Shown here in pieces: positions 46,174-57,981 of a stretch of DNA of 64,000 bases. The stretch is taken from assembly GCF_035046485.1 (NCBI RefSeq), contig NC_085136.1, positions 298,383,080-298,447,079 on the forward strand, read 5' to 3'. Within the stretch, counting starts at the first letter, position 1. Each line of letters opens with the position of its first letter. Under the pieces are notes generated by a model that was given only the letters and a program-made list of their open reading frames with translations, was not told the DNA's origin and did not search any database. Both the position numbers and the translations under genes were made by a program. This DNA comes from Aedes albopictus (Eukaryota; Arthropoda; Insecta; Diptera; Culicidae).

Positions 46174-46530
46174 GATGAAATCATCTCGGAGGAAGCTATA
46201 CAACAAACGAAACGAAATGGAAAAGCAAAGAAAGATACGGGACGAAGCGGAAGAAAAACGGAAAAGGCAAGAAAACACCCAGGCTGAATTGATCAAATGG
46301 ACAACCTCAGTGATAGAAGCGGTCAACAAACAAGAAGCGACCGAACGCCGTGCCCAGTTTGCTGCTGCGGGTTCGACATCAACGGAGATGCTACGTCCGA
46401 AGAAGACAGCGCGTAAAAGATAATTGTGTTAGTTTTTAGTTGTAAAAATAGTATTCTTACAATTATGTAGTTTGGCTCCGTTAAGTGCTAGGCACGCATG
46501 AGCCTTTCAAATAAATGGATTAAAAAAAAT
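46174..46530 (+). mobile_element. ORF1-only element, 3' part with polyadenylated tail
   Basis: Resumes after the right target duplication. In the frame matching the upstream ORF1 it ends soon (RKTEKARKHPG). The adjacent frame (to 46423) encodes a highly charged EMEKQRKIRDEAEEKRKRQE helix and NTQAELIKWTTSVIEAVNKQ, which looks like a real ORF1 C-terminus after a frameshift. AATAAA at 46510 and an A8 run at 46523-46530 mark the 3' end. Confidence 0.7.
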
Positions 46531-46629
46531 GTTTACATGTTGACTCGATTTGGGTCGGATCCGGATCCAATTTTGTTCGGTTATTGCGAGTCAAGGTCAG
46601 CTCTGACCCAGGTTTAAAACCGAAAATGG

Positions 46630-46860
46630 CATAACTGAACCAAGGCTACCGATACGACAACAACCGATAATTTAATGGGATAACTCCTCTTATGGAGCAC
46701 TGTATCGAATACCACCACCGCTTTGATCTGCAAAACCCAAAAATATTGGACCACGCACTTAAAAGATCTACTCTTCCAACCAATCCTTGAAATGTGCTAT
46801 ATTGCCACAATCCGGCCCAATGTAAACTGACGCACTGACACACATAATTTAGATGGATTA
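46630..46860 (+). mobile_element. Penelope-like retroelement, 3' end of the GIY-YIG endonuclease region
   Basis: Reads NQGYRYDNNR, ITPLMEHCIEYHHRFDLQNP and KILDHALKRSTLPTNP, then CHNPAQCKLTH, the C-terminal block ('alm.H......H.fd...kild......r') that follows the GIY-YIG motif in these elements. It contains an in-frame stop. It is in the same strand and order as the pieces at 37365 and 41787, so all three are fragments of one copy broken by later insertions. Confidence 0.75.
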
Positions 46861-46870
46861 TACATAAATA

Positions 46871-47546
46871 ACACTAGTTTACAGCATTTTTGAACTCGGT
46901 AAGCTGATGATCATTTTTGGTGTAGAATCATGCCCTGAGTTCGAAAGCGTGAAGGAAAAAAATTACAGTAGAGCGGAATTTTTTTCGATTTTCCATACAA
47001 GATTGATGATTTGAAAACTTTTTTTGTTCTATTTTTAAGCAAAGTCGCTCACTTCACACATCTTATTCTCCGTAATCAATGCTCCGATTGAGCTGAATTT
47101 TTTACTGTAACTCGCCTACATATGTTGTAACAAATAAACGTTGAGAAAGAATTTTTCAATTGTTTTTTCTTATTGAACAAAATACATTTCTTCATATATT
47201 TTTGGAAATATTGCTAAAATTTAAGGAGATTGTCCCAAAAACTCGCCAATATCTTGAATTTCATCAATCTGACGCAAAACCTGCATTCAGATGATCGAAT
47301 GGTATTGTATTCAACTTTGAATTTATGGAAAAAGATTTGGAACTGGTTAAACAAAACGCAAGATATTTGAATTTTAGTAAATTCCATATTTTTAAAAATT
47401 GTAAAACTCGATATTGAGCTAAAACTCAAAAACTGCTCTACTTAAAAATTTTTGAAGCGCGGTTTCGAAATCAGCACTAAATTGTACTTCAAAAATTTTG
47501 GTCGTTGACAGAAGTTCACGACTTTCATTTTATTTTGTAAACTAGT
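46871..47546. mobile_element. MITE with ACACTAGTTTACA termini
   Basis: Perfect 13-bp inverted termini ACACTAGTTTACA and TGTAAACTAGTGT, each flanked by AATA, a possible target duplication. The interior is AT-rich without coding potential. Confidence 0.65.
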
Positions 47547-48210
47547 GTAATATATGCAACACACAAAATGGATGAAATACTCTGTCACATTCCATCATTA
47601 CATTAATCCATTGGTTCATTCAAAATTCGTTGGAACAGTTCATGCACTAGTTGTGAAAGTGTTCAGCCAACCCCCAAGACCTCTTGCCAAATTCAGTGAC
47701 CAAACCGTTTTTTTTTTGTCCGATCAAACACATTGACCACGATCTAATCTAATGACCATATACGATATGCGTAAGTTAAAAATTATCCCCTTAAATTCAA
47801 CCGCCAGTACTGACTATGTTATATGATGTAGGCCACCATAAGAGCTGTAACCCTTTCAGACGTGACTTCCCAAAAATCAATAGTTTTTTATGAATTGACC
47901 AGTTGATTATTATCGAGTAAGAGACGAACCAGCCATGAGCTGAAAGTCTCTATAATAAACAGTAATCAATCAATCAACCAATATTAGTTGTTTTAGGTTT
48001 AAAAAAAGTTTGAAATTGTGTAAATGTTCAAATGTTAATTGTTTATACTAATAGTATAATATATTCAATAAAATATAGGCCCTGAAGAAGGTTCGATCCG
48101 AGGGCCGAAACGTCGGCAAAGATAACAAACTACTAACGCTAAAAGCAAAGACTGCCTAAGCCGAGAGCATAAACTGCAAATTACTACAAACAGTCGAACC
48201 TAGCAAAATA
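47547..48210 (+). mobile_element. Probable Penelope-like terminal region
   Basis: Contains CCTGAAGAAGG...GAGGGCCGAAACGTCGGC (48081-48118), in which GGCCCT and AGGGCC pair. The CGAAACGTC end of a degenerate hammerhead-like core is characteristic of Penelope-like terminal repeats. The core reads CTGAAGA, not CTGATGA. Upstream DNA (47547-47830) is AT-rich and unassigned. Confidence 0.45.
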
Positions 48211-48430
48211 GAAAAATTGCGTCATTACAAGTACGAGATGTGTAGTGGAAAAAGTGAAGTTTGTAAAGTGGTAGATTTCCAAAAGTATTCAACGATAACT
48301 ATTGAATGATAAATCATATGTAAACTTACAGCATGTACCAAAAAAATAAACAACCCGACAGATATAGTTAGATCGAACATAAGGAAAATAACGTCACAAG
48401 TACTGTAAGTCACAAAAACTAAAATTCCCA
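48211..48430. other. Unassigned spacer
   Basis: No feature recognised between the Penelope-like end and the next MITE. Confidence 0.4.
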
Positions 48431-48432
48431 TA

Positions 48433-50170
48433 CCGTCGATGGGGGTGACAATGGGTCTGGGGGGTGAGATTGGGTCAAAACGGAGAAACATAAAAATTGA
48501 AATAGCTCATCAATTATCGCTAATTTATATTGAAAACTTTATGTTATTTCAAAGAGGAGATGTTTTTACACGTACTGATGCAGAATAAGATGTTTATCAA
48601 TAATCGTTTTTTATTAAATTTGTGGCTAAACTTATATGATGAAACTACTATTAAATCACTCTGAAAAAATTTCTCCTCCGTAATGTTTCACACAAGTACC
48701 TAACCATAAATTTTCTTATAAGTAGTTTACTGTGGGTATTACCTGGTTGATGTAACGAAAAAAGCGGGCTGTCATTGCTTTTTTTATTCAAAAAATCTAT
48801 ATTTTCGACCTTATGTCTAAATATTAAGAATGGGGGTGAGATTGGGTCAAGCAAATTATCGAGTGCACATAACTTTAACTAAAAATTCAACTTGTTATCC
48901 AGTCCCCATTTGACGTTAGAGTGGTGCCATGTTTACCGTATCTTCATAAAAGCACGTTTTTTTTCGAAAATATATCGAAGAAGTGTCAAGCGAGTGTGTT
49001 CATACGTTTTGTGGCTAAAATCATTTATAACAATAAACCCATGCGTTTGACAGTTCCTCTAATCATCAGCTAATCTTTAGCGTACTGCAAAATCGTAAGC
49101 TCACAAAACTGACTTAATAGCGTTCTTCTTCTCCACTCATATTTTAAATTTTAGGGAAATATCATGAAACTACCAGACGGTAGTGAAATCCAGGAAATGC
49201 CGGGGCTATACAATCGGTAACATAGCACAATGTCAGAAAGCGAACGAACGTCGAATTGCGGCATACGAGATTGCTTATTGAGTATTTAACTTGAACTTTA
49301 TGAATTCAGAGTTACATATACTCCCCTATTCGCATAACAGTCCCATGTTTGCTGGGTTTCCTATTCACATGGGACTGTTGTGCGAATGGGGAAGAAAGAA
49401 GAATAACTCTACCGTTGTACTAGGGCTCATAAAAAATTATTAAAAAATCCTTTTAAATGTTATTGCGGGAGAGGATCTAATAATGCGAAATGTTGTGTAA
49501 CATAATAGTTGAACGACCCTCTATCTTGAGATGGAGTGATTTGCTCTGGCAATATAGAGGCCAATGATCATGTACATAAGAGGTTATAACGAAGGGTTTG
49601 GTTAAAAATTTCTTATGCAGTATACTAAAAATATCTGTTTTTAATGAATCTTTCAATACGCCCCTCCCTCCTTGTAATCCCTTCTTTTCTCATGGAGGTT
49701 GAAACTTTAAATGAGGATGATTATGGTGGCTAAAAATGGAGATACTGCATACAAACGATATTTTATCAAAGTTATTTTATCAAATTTCAAATTTTTTCGG
49801 TTGTATTTGCCATTTTAGGTGGATTAATCATCTTTTAAAACTACATAAGTTTTTTTTCGTCATGGTTACATTGTATTTTAAGTAGATTTACTAGATATGA
49901 TCAATAAAATTAACTTATGTTCTTGGATAGGCGATTTCGAATACTTTGACCCATTCTCACCCCCTCTAAGGGGTGAGATTGGGTCAATTTTCAATCATTT
50001 GTAGTTTAGTAAACAATTCATATAATGTGGTACTTTCTTGCCAAACTATCGTTACCACATAGGAGAGTATACATACCAAATAAAAAGTTATTCCGACTTC
50101 AATTGCATTTGTTATTTAATAAACAATCTTTGAGTATCCTTTTTTGACCCATTCTCACCCCCAACGACGG
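48433..50170. mobile_element. 1.7-kb non-autonomous element with repeated internal motifs
   Basis: Termini CCGTCGATGGGGGTGACAAT and, inward from the right, CCGTCGTTGGGGGTGAGAAT. TA on both sides (48431-48432, 50171-50172). GGGGTGAGATTGGGTCAA recurs near 48463, 48834 and 49974, with inverted copies near 49951 and 50143. A 70-nt hairpin (about 49324-49393) lies inside. No transposase was recognised. Confidence 0.8.
49324..49393. repeat. Compact 70-nt hairpin
   Basis: CCCCTATTCGCATAACAGTC..CATG pairs with CATGGGACTGTTGTGCGAAT, about 24 bp with few mismatches and a 20-nt loop. A decayed relative is seen near 61930-61975. It resembles a tiny MITE or a microRNA-like precursor. Confidence 0.7.
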
Positions 50171-50172
50171 TA

Positions 50173-50449
50173 CACAATTAAATCAAACAACTATTAACTC
50201 TCGAGTGATCGCGCTGTTGTATTTTGTACAACACGTTGAAAAAATCTCGCTTTTTGAACTCAGCATTTACGGGGTGCTGACGGTGGTGGCCAACCGCGTG
50301 GCTGACGGAATGTTAAATTAAAATTTAAGTACCCCCTGGGGAAGACACACACCACGTGTCGAAACGTCGGGAAAATATAGAACATCGTTAGTTCAATAAA
50401 GGCTGCGTAGCCGAAAACTATTAGTTGCAAAAAAAAGTTTGAGAACGGC
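50173..50449 (+). mobile_element. Probable Penelope-like terminal fragment
   Basis: GACAC/GTGTC stem followed by CGAAACGTCGG (50352-50379) with a degenerate CTGGGGA core in front, the third such motif in the window. It precedes the 10-bp array. Confidence 0.4.
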
Positions 50450-51600
50450 TAGTGGCTAACAGATGCAAAGAGGAGGGAGGCCACGGCCTCCAGATGTACA
50501 GGGGAGAGGGTCAGGTGGATTTCAAGGGAATTTTAGGGAAAGGGGGTCAGCACAGTTTCCAGGCGTCTCGAGGCGTTTCGAGAAGTTTCAGATGGCTTTT
50601 AGGGCACTCTCAGGTGAACTTAAGGGGGGGTTTCAAAGTGTTTAAAGATGTTTCACAAGGTTTCAGAGGAGTTTAAGGGGGCTTTATTGGTTCTCATTTC
50701 AGAGAGGTTTCAGAAATGTTTATAGCTTTTCAGGGCGTTTCACTACGTTAGAGAGGTGTTTTAGGGGGCGTCGGAGGCTCTCGGGCTAGTTATACAGAGG
50801 TTTTATGGGGGTTTCAGAGGCGTTTCAAAGCGTTTTAAGGTGTTTCAGGGCGTTTCAGGAGATTTGGGGATTTTATTGGGCTTCAGAGGCTCTCAGATCA
50901 ATTCGCATAGATTTATTGGGGTTTCAGAGGCATGTTTCCTGGCATTTCAGAAGGTTTCAGAGAGGTTTTAGAGGGCTTCAGAGGCTCTCAGGTGAGTTTC
51001 ACGGACGTTTTTTGGGGGAATTCAGAGTTGTTTCAAGATGTTTCAGAGCGTTACTGAGGCGTTTTAGGTGACTTCTGACCCCCTTGAATTTCAAGGCGTT
51101 TCAAAGTATTTCAAAGCGGTTCAGAGCGTTTCAGGAGGTTCAGGGGCAATTTAGGGGGCTTCATAGACTCTCAGGTGAATTTCAAGCAAGTTTCGTGGCG
51201 GTTGAAAAACAGTTTTAAAGGGTTTCAAGGAATTTCAATGCGTTTCAGAGCATTTCAGGATGTTTTAGAAAGATTTTAGGGGGCTTCATAGGCTCTTGGA
51301 TGAAGTTCATGAAGGTTTCATGGGAGTTTCAGAGGCGTCTCAGGGCTAAATTCGTTTCAGGGCATTTCAGGTGGCTTCAGGAGGCTTTTAGAAAACTTCA
51401 GAGGCTCTCAGTTGAATTTTTATACAGGTTTCATATGGGTTTCAATGCGTTTCAGTGCGTTTTTATGTGTTTCAATGCGTTTCAGTGGTTTCAATGTGTT
51501 TCAGTGAAAAGAGGCATTTCAAAGCGTTCCAAGGCGTTTCAGGAGGTTTCAGAGTGTTTTGGGGAGATTTATAGGCTCAGTACCCCAACTGTAAAAACGT
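50450..51600. repeat. 10-bp minisatellite array (TTTCAGGGCG type)
   Basis: Units such as CGTTTCAAAG, CGTTTTAAGG, TGTTTCAGGG and CGTTTCAGGA follow one another in 10-bp register (clear at 50810-50870 and 51450-51560). Some blocks are joined by a longer period containing GGCTTCAGAGGCTCTCAGGT. Not related to the 12-bp family. Confidence 0.8.
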
Positions 51601-54115
51601 GAGCAAAAAGTAAATAATCCATTTTTACTGTATTCAGCTGTTCTATTTTCGTCAAAAATTTACCGTTCTTGGTATTCAAAATTAAGTGTGTTGGAATTAT
51701 TTGCAGAACTTCTCTAAGAGTTTTACATGAATGTCTTTTATGAATTCCTTAAGATTTTTCCTTTAGATCAGATATTCCCCCAAAGATTATTTCAGAAATG
51801 AAAGCAGTAATTGCTTCAGAGATTTTAGTCTAAGAATTCTTCTGAAATATTTCAAGAATTTTTAATAGGAATCTCCTAGAGTTCTTTCTGTGATTCCTTC
51901 AGAATATATTTAAGAAATTTTTTCAAAACTACATAACCTTTTCCAGTTTTTTGAAAAAATAAAAATACTCAAGGAATCTTTGAAGAAATCCCAGCAGATA
52001 ATTCTGACGGAATTGCAGGATCAATTCCAAAAAGCACATTTGCAGGGATTCCTGAAGAAATTTCTTGGAGGAACTTCTGCAGGATTTCTTAAAGAGGAAT
52101 TCTGAAAAAGCATGGATGATCTTCAGAAATTCCCAAACAAAACTTAAAAACAAAGAATGATTCCCTAGGGATATTTATGAAGAAAGCCCTGAAAAATTCA
52201 GAAAGAATCCATGGGGGAATTACAAAAAGATTTACTGAAAGATTTTTTGAAGAAATTAACAGTCTTAGTCCTATTATAAACCCTGACAATATTTTTGAAG
52301 AACTGCCAAGGAAATTCCTAAAGGAATTCAGCAGGAATTTCCGAAAATAAAAATCCTGAAGCAATCAAAGGTTCTTGAGATACGCTCAGTGGAACTTCCT
52401 GAGAATTTATTGAGAAACTTTAGAAGAGTTCCTGGACAAACCCTTCAAAGGAGTACCTGTGGGATTTTCTTTAAAAAAATCTGGAGGAATCCGAAAAAGC
52501 TTTTTAGAAATTTTCAATGGAATTTCTGTAGCAATTCTTGAAAATATTTCCGGAGGAATATCTGAATCCATGTAAAAAAGTCTAAAGGTATCCTGGGATG
52601 AAATTCTGGTGGACTTTCTGAGGAACTATACGGAGGAATATTTCTGGCACTTCTTAAAGAATCTTTTCATATTTTTTTCAGGAATTGCTAGAGGAATTTC
52701 TGATAGAATCACCATAAGTTGTAACGCAAGAAGCTCTGAAGTAATTTCTGGAGATATTTCTGCGGATATTTCCGGTAATATTCCCAAGGATATCTCTAGA
52801 GAAGTTCGTGAAGAAACACCTGTACGAACTCCTAAAGGAATCATCGAATTTTTTTCCATAAAAAAATAACACTAGCTCAAAGTATTTAATATCAATCTCT
52901 TAGAGAGCTTCTGATTGCGGAGATCTACCAGCGTAGGGCTGAAAATCTGAATAACAAAAAAATAAAAAAAAACTCCTCGATTCATGGAAAAAAATATGAA
53001 TAAATCCCTGGAGAAAATTCGGATTCCTTTAGAACACCCCATAAAAATTTCTGAAGTAATCCCGGGAGAAATTTCAAAACGAATCCATGGAAGTTTTCAA
53101 CTAATTCTTGGCGAAATTTCTGAAGAAATTCCTAAGGATTCCCTGGAAGTTTTTTTTAACATTTTTTTTTTTTGAAAAAAGTAATAACTGAATTCCTGAA
53201 GTTATTTCTGAAATGTTGTGTAGTTTTGGAAGGAATCCATAGAAGATTTTTGAAGAAATCACTGGAGATATTTCTGAAGTAATCGTTAGACAAATTTAAA
53301 AGGAAACTTTGGCTTTTTTTTTTGTTGATTCCTGGAAGATTATCTAAACGAAACCCTGAACTTTGAAAGATGTTGGAAACTTTGGACTTTGAACTTTGGA
53401 AGATGTTAGAGAAATCCCTTCACGAGTTATCTGCAGTTATTTAAAATTTTCGATTTTCTAAAAGAAAACACAGGAAAACATCTCTTAAAGTATCTCAGGA
53501 GAGATTTATGAAAAAATCCATGGATCAATTTCTGAGGAAAATCACGGAACTCTGGTGTTTTTTTTGTGAAAATCTTTGAATGATTTTTTTTCTTAAGAAA
53601 TCCAAGAAAAATTTTGGAAGGATTTATAAGAGGTCTTAATTTTTTATGTAGTTCTCAGTTTCTGGATGAATCGTTAGAGAACTTCATAGGAATTTATGAA
53701 TGATTCTATAGATTTTCCAAAGAAATCTGTTGAAGAAATTCTTAAAGTAATTCCTGGAGAAACCTTAAGGATTTCTGATGAAATTCATAAAAAGAATTTT
53801 GGAAGCAATCCTGAGAGATTTTCTGAAATGAACTTTTGGGATATTTTTTAAGGAATGTCTAATGGAATTTCCGAAGAAATTTCCCAAACACGTAAAGAAA
53901 TTCTTGGGTAAGAAATCTCCAGAGAAATTTCTAAAGAAATATCTAGAAGAATTTCTGAATACATTGCAGGATGAATTTCTTAATGGATCCCTAAAAAAGT
54001 TGTTATTCAGAGGAATGTCAGATAAAATCCCTGTCCCTAAATTTTGCTCGTCTGAGGGTACAAAAAGTCGTAGTAATTTTTCTAATATTCATAGGAGCAT
54101 TTTCCACTATCAGTG
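51601..54115. repeat. Degenerate 12-bp minisatellite array, sixth block
   Basis: Mostly the GAAGAAATTTCT / AGAAATTTCTGA variant, e.g. 53860-53960 with clean 12-bp steps. It ends about 100 bp before the exon B acceptor. Confidence 0.75.
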
Positions 54116-54211
54116 ACATAAAAGTCAGCTTTTGAGACGGACCAATTGTTCATTTTTGCTTCACCGTGTTATCAAACAAACATTGACATATTTTTTTCCT
54201 ATCCATTTCAG
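54116..54211 (+). promoter_or_regulatory. Intron 3' end with branch-point/polypyrimidine region for exon B
   Basis: TTTTTTTCCTATCCATTTCAG immediately precedes exon B (AG at 54210-54211), an excellent acceptor. Confidence 0.75.
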
Positions 54212-54465
54212 AAAAATTCTTCCAAAGTAAACTGCTGCTCGCCTTCCTGGGTGTCATCCTAGTCATCAAGATCATCAAAATCAAAATCATGTGGTTGCTG
54301 CCGCTGCTGGTCGGCGTCGGAACGGCCAAGAAGCTCGTTCTCAAGTTCCTGCTGTTCCTCTTCCCGGCGCTGTCGCACATCTTCAAGCTGTGCTCGTACT
54401 ACCACGCGTCGTACCACAAGCCAAACTTCCACCACCATCAGCATCACATCAACCATCTGCACTCG
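54212..54465 (+). CDS. Osiris-family gene, internal exon B (hydrophobic core of DUF1676-like domain)
   Basis: Joined to exon A (A|AA = Lys) it reads ..KKIKKFFQSKLLLAFLGVIL, then VIKIIKIKIMWLLPLLVGVG and TAKKLVLKFLLFLFPALSHI, then a His-rich HASYHKPNFHHHQHHINHLH tail. Osiris proteins have at this place a basic patch (often KKK) followed by one or two hydrophobic segments with G-KAL/KK motifs and then a hydrophilic linker. The match in order and spacing is the main reason for the family call. The exon ends on a codon boundary at TCG|GTAAGT. Codon usage is GC-rich compared with the surrounding repeats, typical of a real exon. Confidence 0.85.
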
Positions 54466-54966
54466 GTAAGTACCTAGGTAGTTGGAGGTTTTTTCCCGTC
54501 TTGTTTATGACCCCGTGCATTTTAAGCGGTGGTAACCCACATCCACCGAAACTGAATGGTGCCAAATTTGCAGCCCAAAACTGTGACCCACTTGCGAGAG
54601 CATTATATTTACGGATGAAATTGAGGTGCCCAATGAGAGAGAAAGCCTTTTCGCGGATGTTAAAAATCGGTCATCCCAGATGTTGCAAAAACTCAACAAG
54701 GGGTGTATTTATCTGCATCTAAGCCGAGGATCAATTATTGTGTTTGTATGGCTTGAAATTGGTTCAGCCATCATCAATCATCAATAAGGTTCGGAAGCCG
54801 GTCGTGACCATCAATCTGACAGGCGGTCATTATCACATGTTAGTTTTCGGGTTGGTGCTTCCTCTAATAATGCCCTCTGGCACATATGGACGTATTTAGG
54901 ACGGCACCTAGATGGGGTCATAAAAATGGTCCAAGTCAATTGCAATCATTTCACACTTCTATCCGT
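54466..54966. other. Intron sequence, low-copy looking
   Basis: Directly after the exon B donor. No feature was recognised. Confidence 0.45.
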
Positions 54967-55289
54967 CAGGCATGGATGTAGCCAGAGGGGGGCAGGGGGG
55001 GGGACCGTGGCGCCCCTTGGCCGCCAGATTTTTTTTTAAATCGAGCCAATTCAAAGATTATCAATAATTTAGAGTTCCAGAAAAAATATCTCAAAAAAAA
55101 AATATTCTAATAATTAAGGTTTTTATTCACAATTATCAAACCTTTTTACTAGAGAACCACAGAAAATTTCGCTTAATATTTCTCCAAGAGAACCACTTCA
55201 CTTTCGCTTGGTTGAATGGCTAAATTCTGTGATGTTTATTCATGGAATACAAAAACATCATGCCAAATTTTTCAGATATGCTGGAACCG

Positions 55290-57976
55290 GTTGCGGTAGA
55301 TTGTTTCAGGGTTTGTCCTAAGAAATGCATCAAGAATTCATTCCGCAATTCCCCCAGAAATTGTTACAGATGCTTCTGCAAGCAAGCATCGACGAATTCC
55401 TCCAGGATTTTTTCCATAGCTTCCTTCAGTGATTCCATCATGGATTGCTCTAGAGATTTTTTCAAGAATTCTTCAATGGGTTTCACCAGCCATTCCTCCG
55501 GGAATTTATCCGGGGATATCTATAGAGGTTCCTCCAGTGAATGTTCCAGTGCTTTTTTCGACTATTCCTCCAAGAATTTCTCCAGGGATTATCAAAAGTA
55601 TGTCAACAGAAATTATTTTAGGTATTTCTGCAAATGTTTCTTTAGAGATTTCTCTATATTTTTCTTCAAGAATTTCACTAGAGATTGTTCCAATAATTCA
55701 ATCTGAAATGATTCGAAGTATTTCAGCAGGAATATCTTGCAGAAACCCGTACAGGAAACTTTACCAGAAATTAGCTTAAAATTCATCCAGGAATTTCTTA
55801 AAACATTGTACAAACCATTTTTTTGGAAGTCCATCCAAAGATTCCAACAATAATTCGTCCAAAAATTATTGCAGACATGGATTCCTTCGTATTTTTTCCC
55901 ACAGATTTTATACCGGGAATTTATTAAGAAAGCTTTCCTGGGATTTCCTAAGGAATTCCACATGGGATTGCTTCTAGGATTCCTCATGGGATTTCTTCAG
56001 GAATTCCTCCTGGTTTTCCTTCAATAACTCCTCCAGGGATTCAGCCGGGAATTTTTTTTCTGTGTTTCTCTCAGGAGCAACTCCAGGGATTATTTGAGGG
56101 GCCCAGAATCAAAGGAGTGTAAGTGACCATTTTGTTGATTTTGAGTTGAGCATATCATAAAATTCTTCAGATTTCAAGCTTTCAGGAACTTTTTTAAGAA
56201 TGTTTCAACGGTGTTTGGAAAAATTACAATAAATCATAGAAAATTGGGTTGTTTTTGAAACTCCATACATTTTGTATGGGATTAAAAATTGGTCAAAAAC
56301 TTTAAACCTCATTTACTCGAAAGTCGTTTTTTGTCACTTACACCCCTTTGCTTCTAACCCCCTCATTTCATAAATTCCTCCAAGGATTTCTCCAGGAACA
56401 CTTTTTAAGCAGTTCCTCTTAGAATTCTTTCAGGAGCTCCTCCAGGAATTAATCCAGTACTCCAGGAACTGTTTAGGGATTCCCTTAAAAATTGCTTCCG
56501 GGATTCCTCTTAAATTTAAGCAAATCTCCTTCCTGCAGGGATTCCTTCAGAAACTGCTGCAGGGATTCCCCAAGGAGTTCCTCCACGAACTTTTCTTAGA
56601 ATTCCTTCAGGATTTCTACAAGGATTCCATATGCAGTTTCTTCGGGAATTCTTCCTGGGATTCCTCCAGGAATTTGTTAAGGGATTCCTCCACGAATTTC
56701 TTCAAAGATTCCTCAAGAAATTATTCTCGAGATTCCTCTGGGATTTGCTGCAGGGACTTCCCTAAAAATTTATCCAGAGATTCCTTCAGAAATGCCCCTA
56801 GAGTTTCCTCCAGGAATTCTTCTAGAGATTCCTTCAGGAGTATTTTTAGAGATTCTCCGTTAATCCCTACATGCATTTCTGCAGGATATCCTCCAGGGAT
56901 GCCTACATGATTTCCTCCAAAAATTCATGTAGGGCTTAACTCGGAAATTCCTTAGGTGAATCTTTCTGCAACAAATTATTTTTAAAAATCCTCCAAAAAT
57001 TCTCTCAGGAATTCTTCTTAGGATTCCTTGAAAAATCATCTTTGTACTCTTTAAGGAACTCCTCCAGCAACTAATTCAGTACTTCCTGCAGGAACTGTTT
57101 AGGGATTCCCTTAGACATTCCTCTTGAAATGGCTTCCGGGATTCCTTCTGGAATTTCTTCAGGAACTCTTCTAAGAATTCCTCCAGAATGTCTCCAAGAA
57201 TTCTGTCTGCGATTTCTTCAGGAATTTCTCCTGATATTCCGCTACGAATTTCTAAGGAGATTCAAATTATTCAGGAATTCCTCTAGGAATTCCTCCAGGG
57301 ATTCCTCTGGGAGTTCGTGCAGGAATTTCTCTAAAAATTCCTCCACGAATTCATCTGGAGATTCCTCCAGAAATTTCACCTGAAATTCCTCTAGAGATTT
57401 CTTCAGGAGTTCTGCTGTAGATTCCTCTAGGACATCCTCCAGGGATCCCTCCCACTCTTCTAACAAGATTTTTTTTTTCTGGAGCTTCCTCCAAGAAACC
57501 CTCCAGGGTTTCCTCAATGCATTCCTTCAGGGCTTCCTCCAGAGATTCCTCCTGTAATTGCTTCCGGGATTTTTCCAAGAATTCCATCAGAAATTTCTAC
57601 AGAAATTTATCCAGGAAATCGTCAAGGGCTTCCTCCAAGGAGTTTTTCCAGAGAATACTACAGAAATTCATCCAAAGATTTCTCCAGGAATTCTTTCAGG
57701 GAATCCTCCAAGAATTCCACCAGGAATTCTCCTAGGCATTCTACCAAGAAATTTTCCTCACATTCCTTCAAGAATTCCACTAGATATTCCTCCAGGAATT
57801 GCTTCAGGGTCTCCTCCAGAAATTTCTCCAGGGATCCCCCAGGAGTTCTTGCAGGAGTTTCTCCTGAGATTGCTTTAGGAATTCTTCCTGGGATTCCTTC
57901 AGAAATCCATGCAGGCATTCCTCCAGGATTTCTTAAAGGGGATTTCTCCAGAGATTTCTCCAGAATTATAACCAGA
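55290..57976. repeat. 12-bp minisatellite array, seventh block (best preserved)
   Basis: At 57270-57450 successive 12-mers AGGAATTCCTCT, AGGAATTCCTCC, AGGGATTCCTCT, GGGAGTTCGTGC continue in perfect register for at least 15 units. Consensus AGGAATTCCTCC. A 250-bp interruption with non-repeat sequence occurs near 56100-56370. Confidence 0.9.
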
Positions 57977-57981
57977 AAATA

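Noticed and set aside
57250..57450. CRISPR array
   Set aside because: The 12-bp units are contiguous without spacers, and the sequence is from an animal genome.
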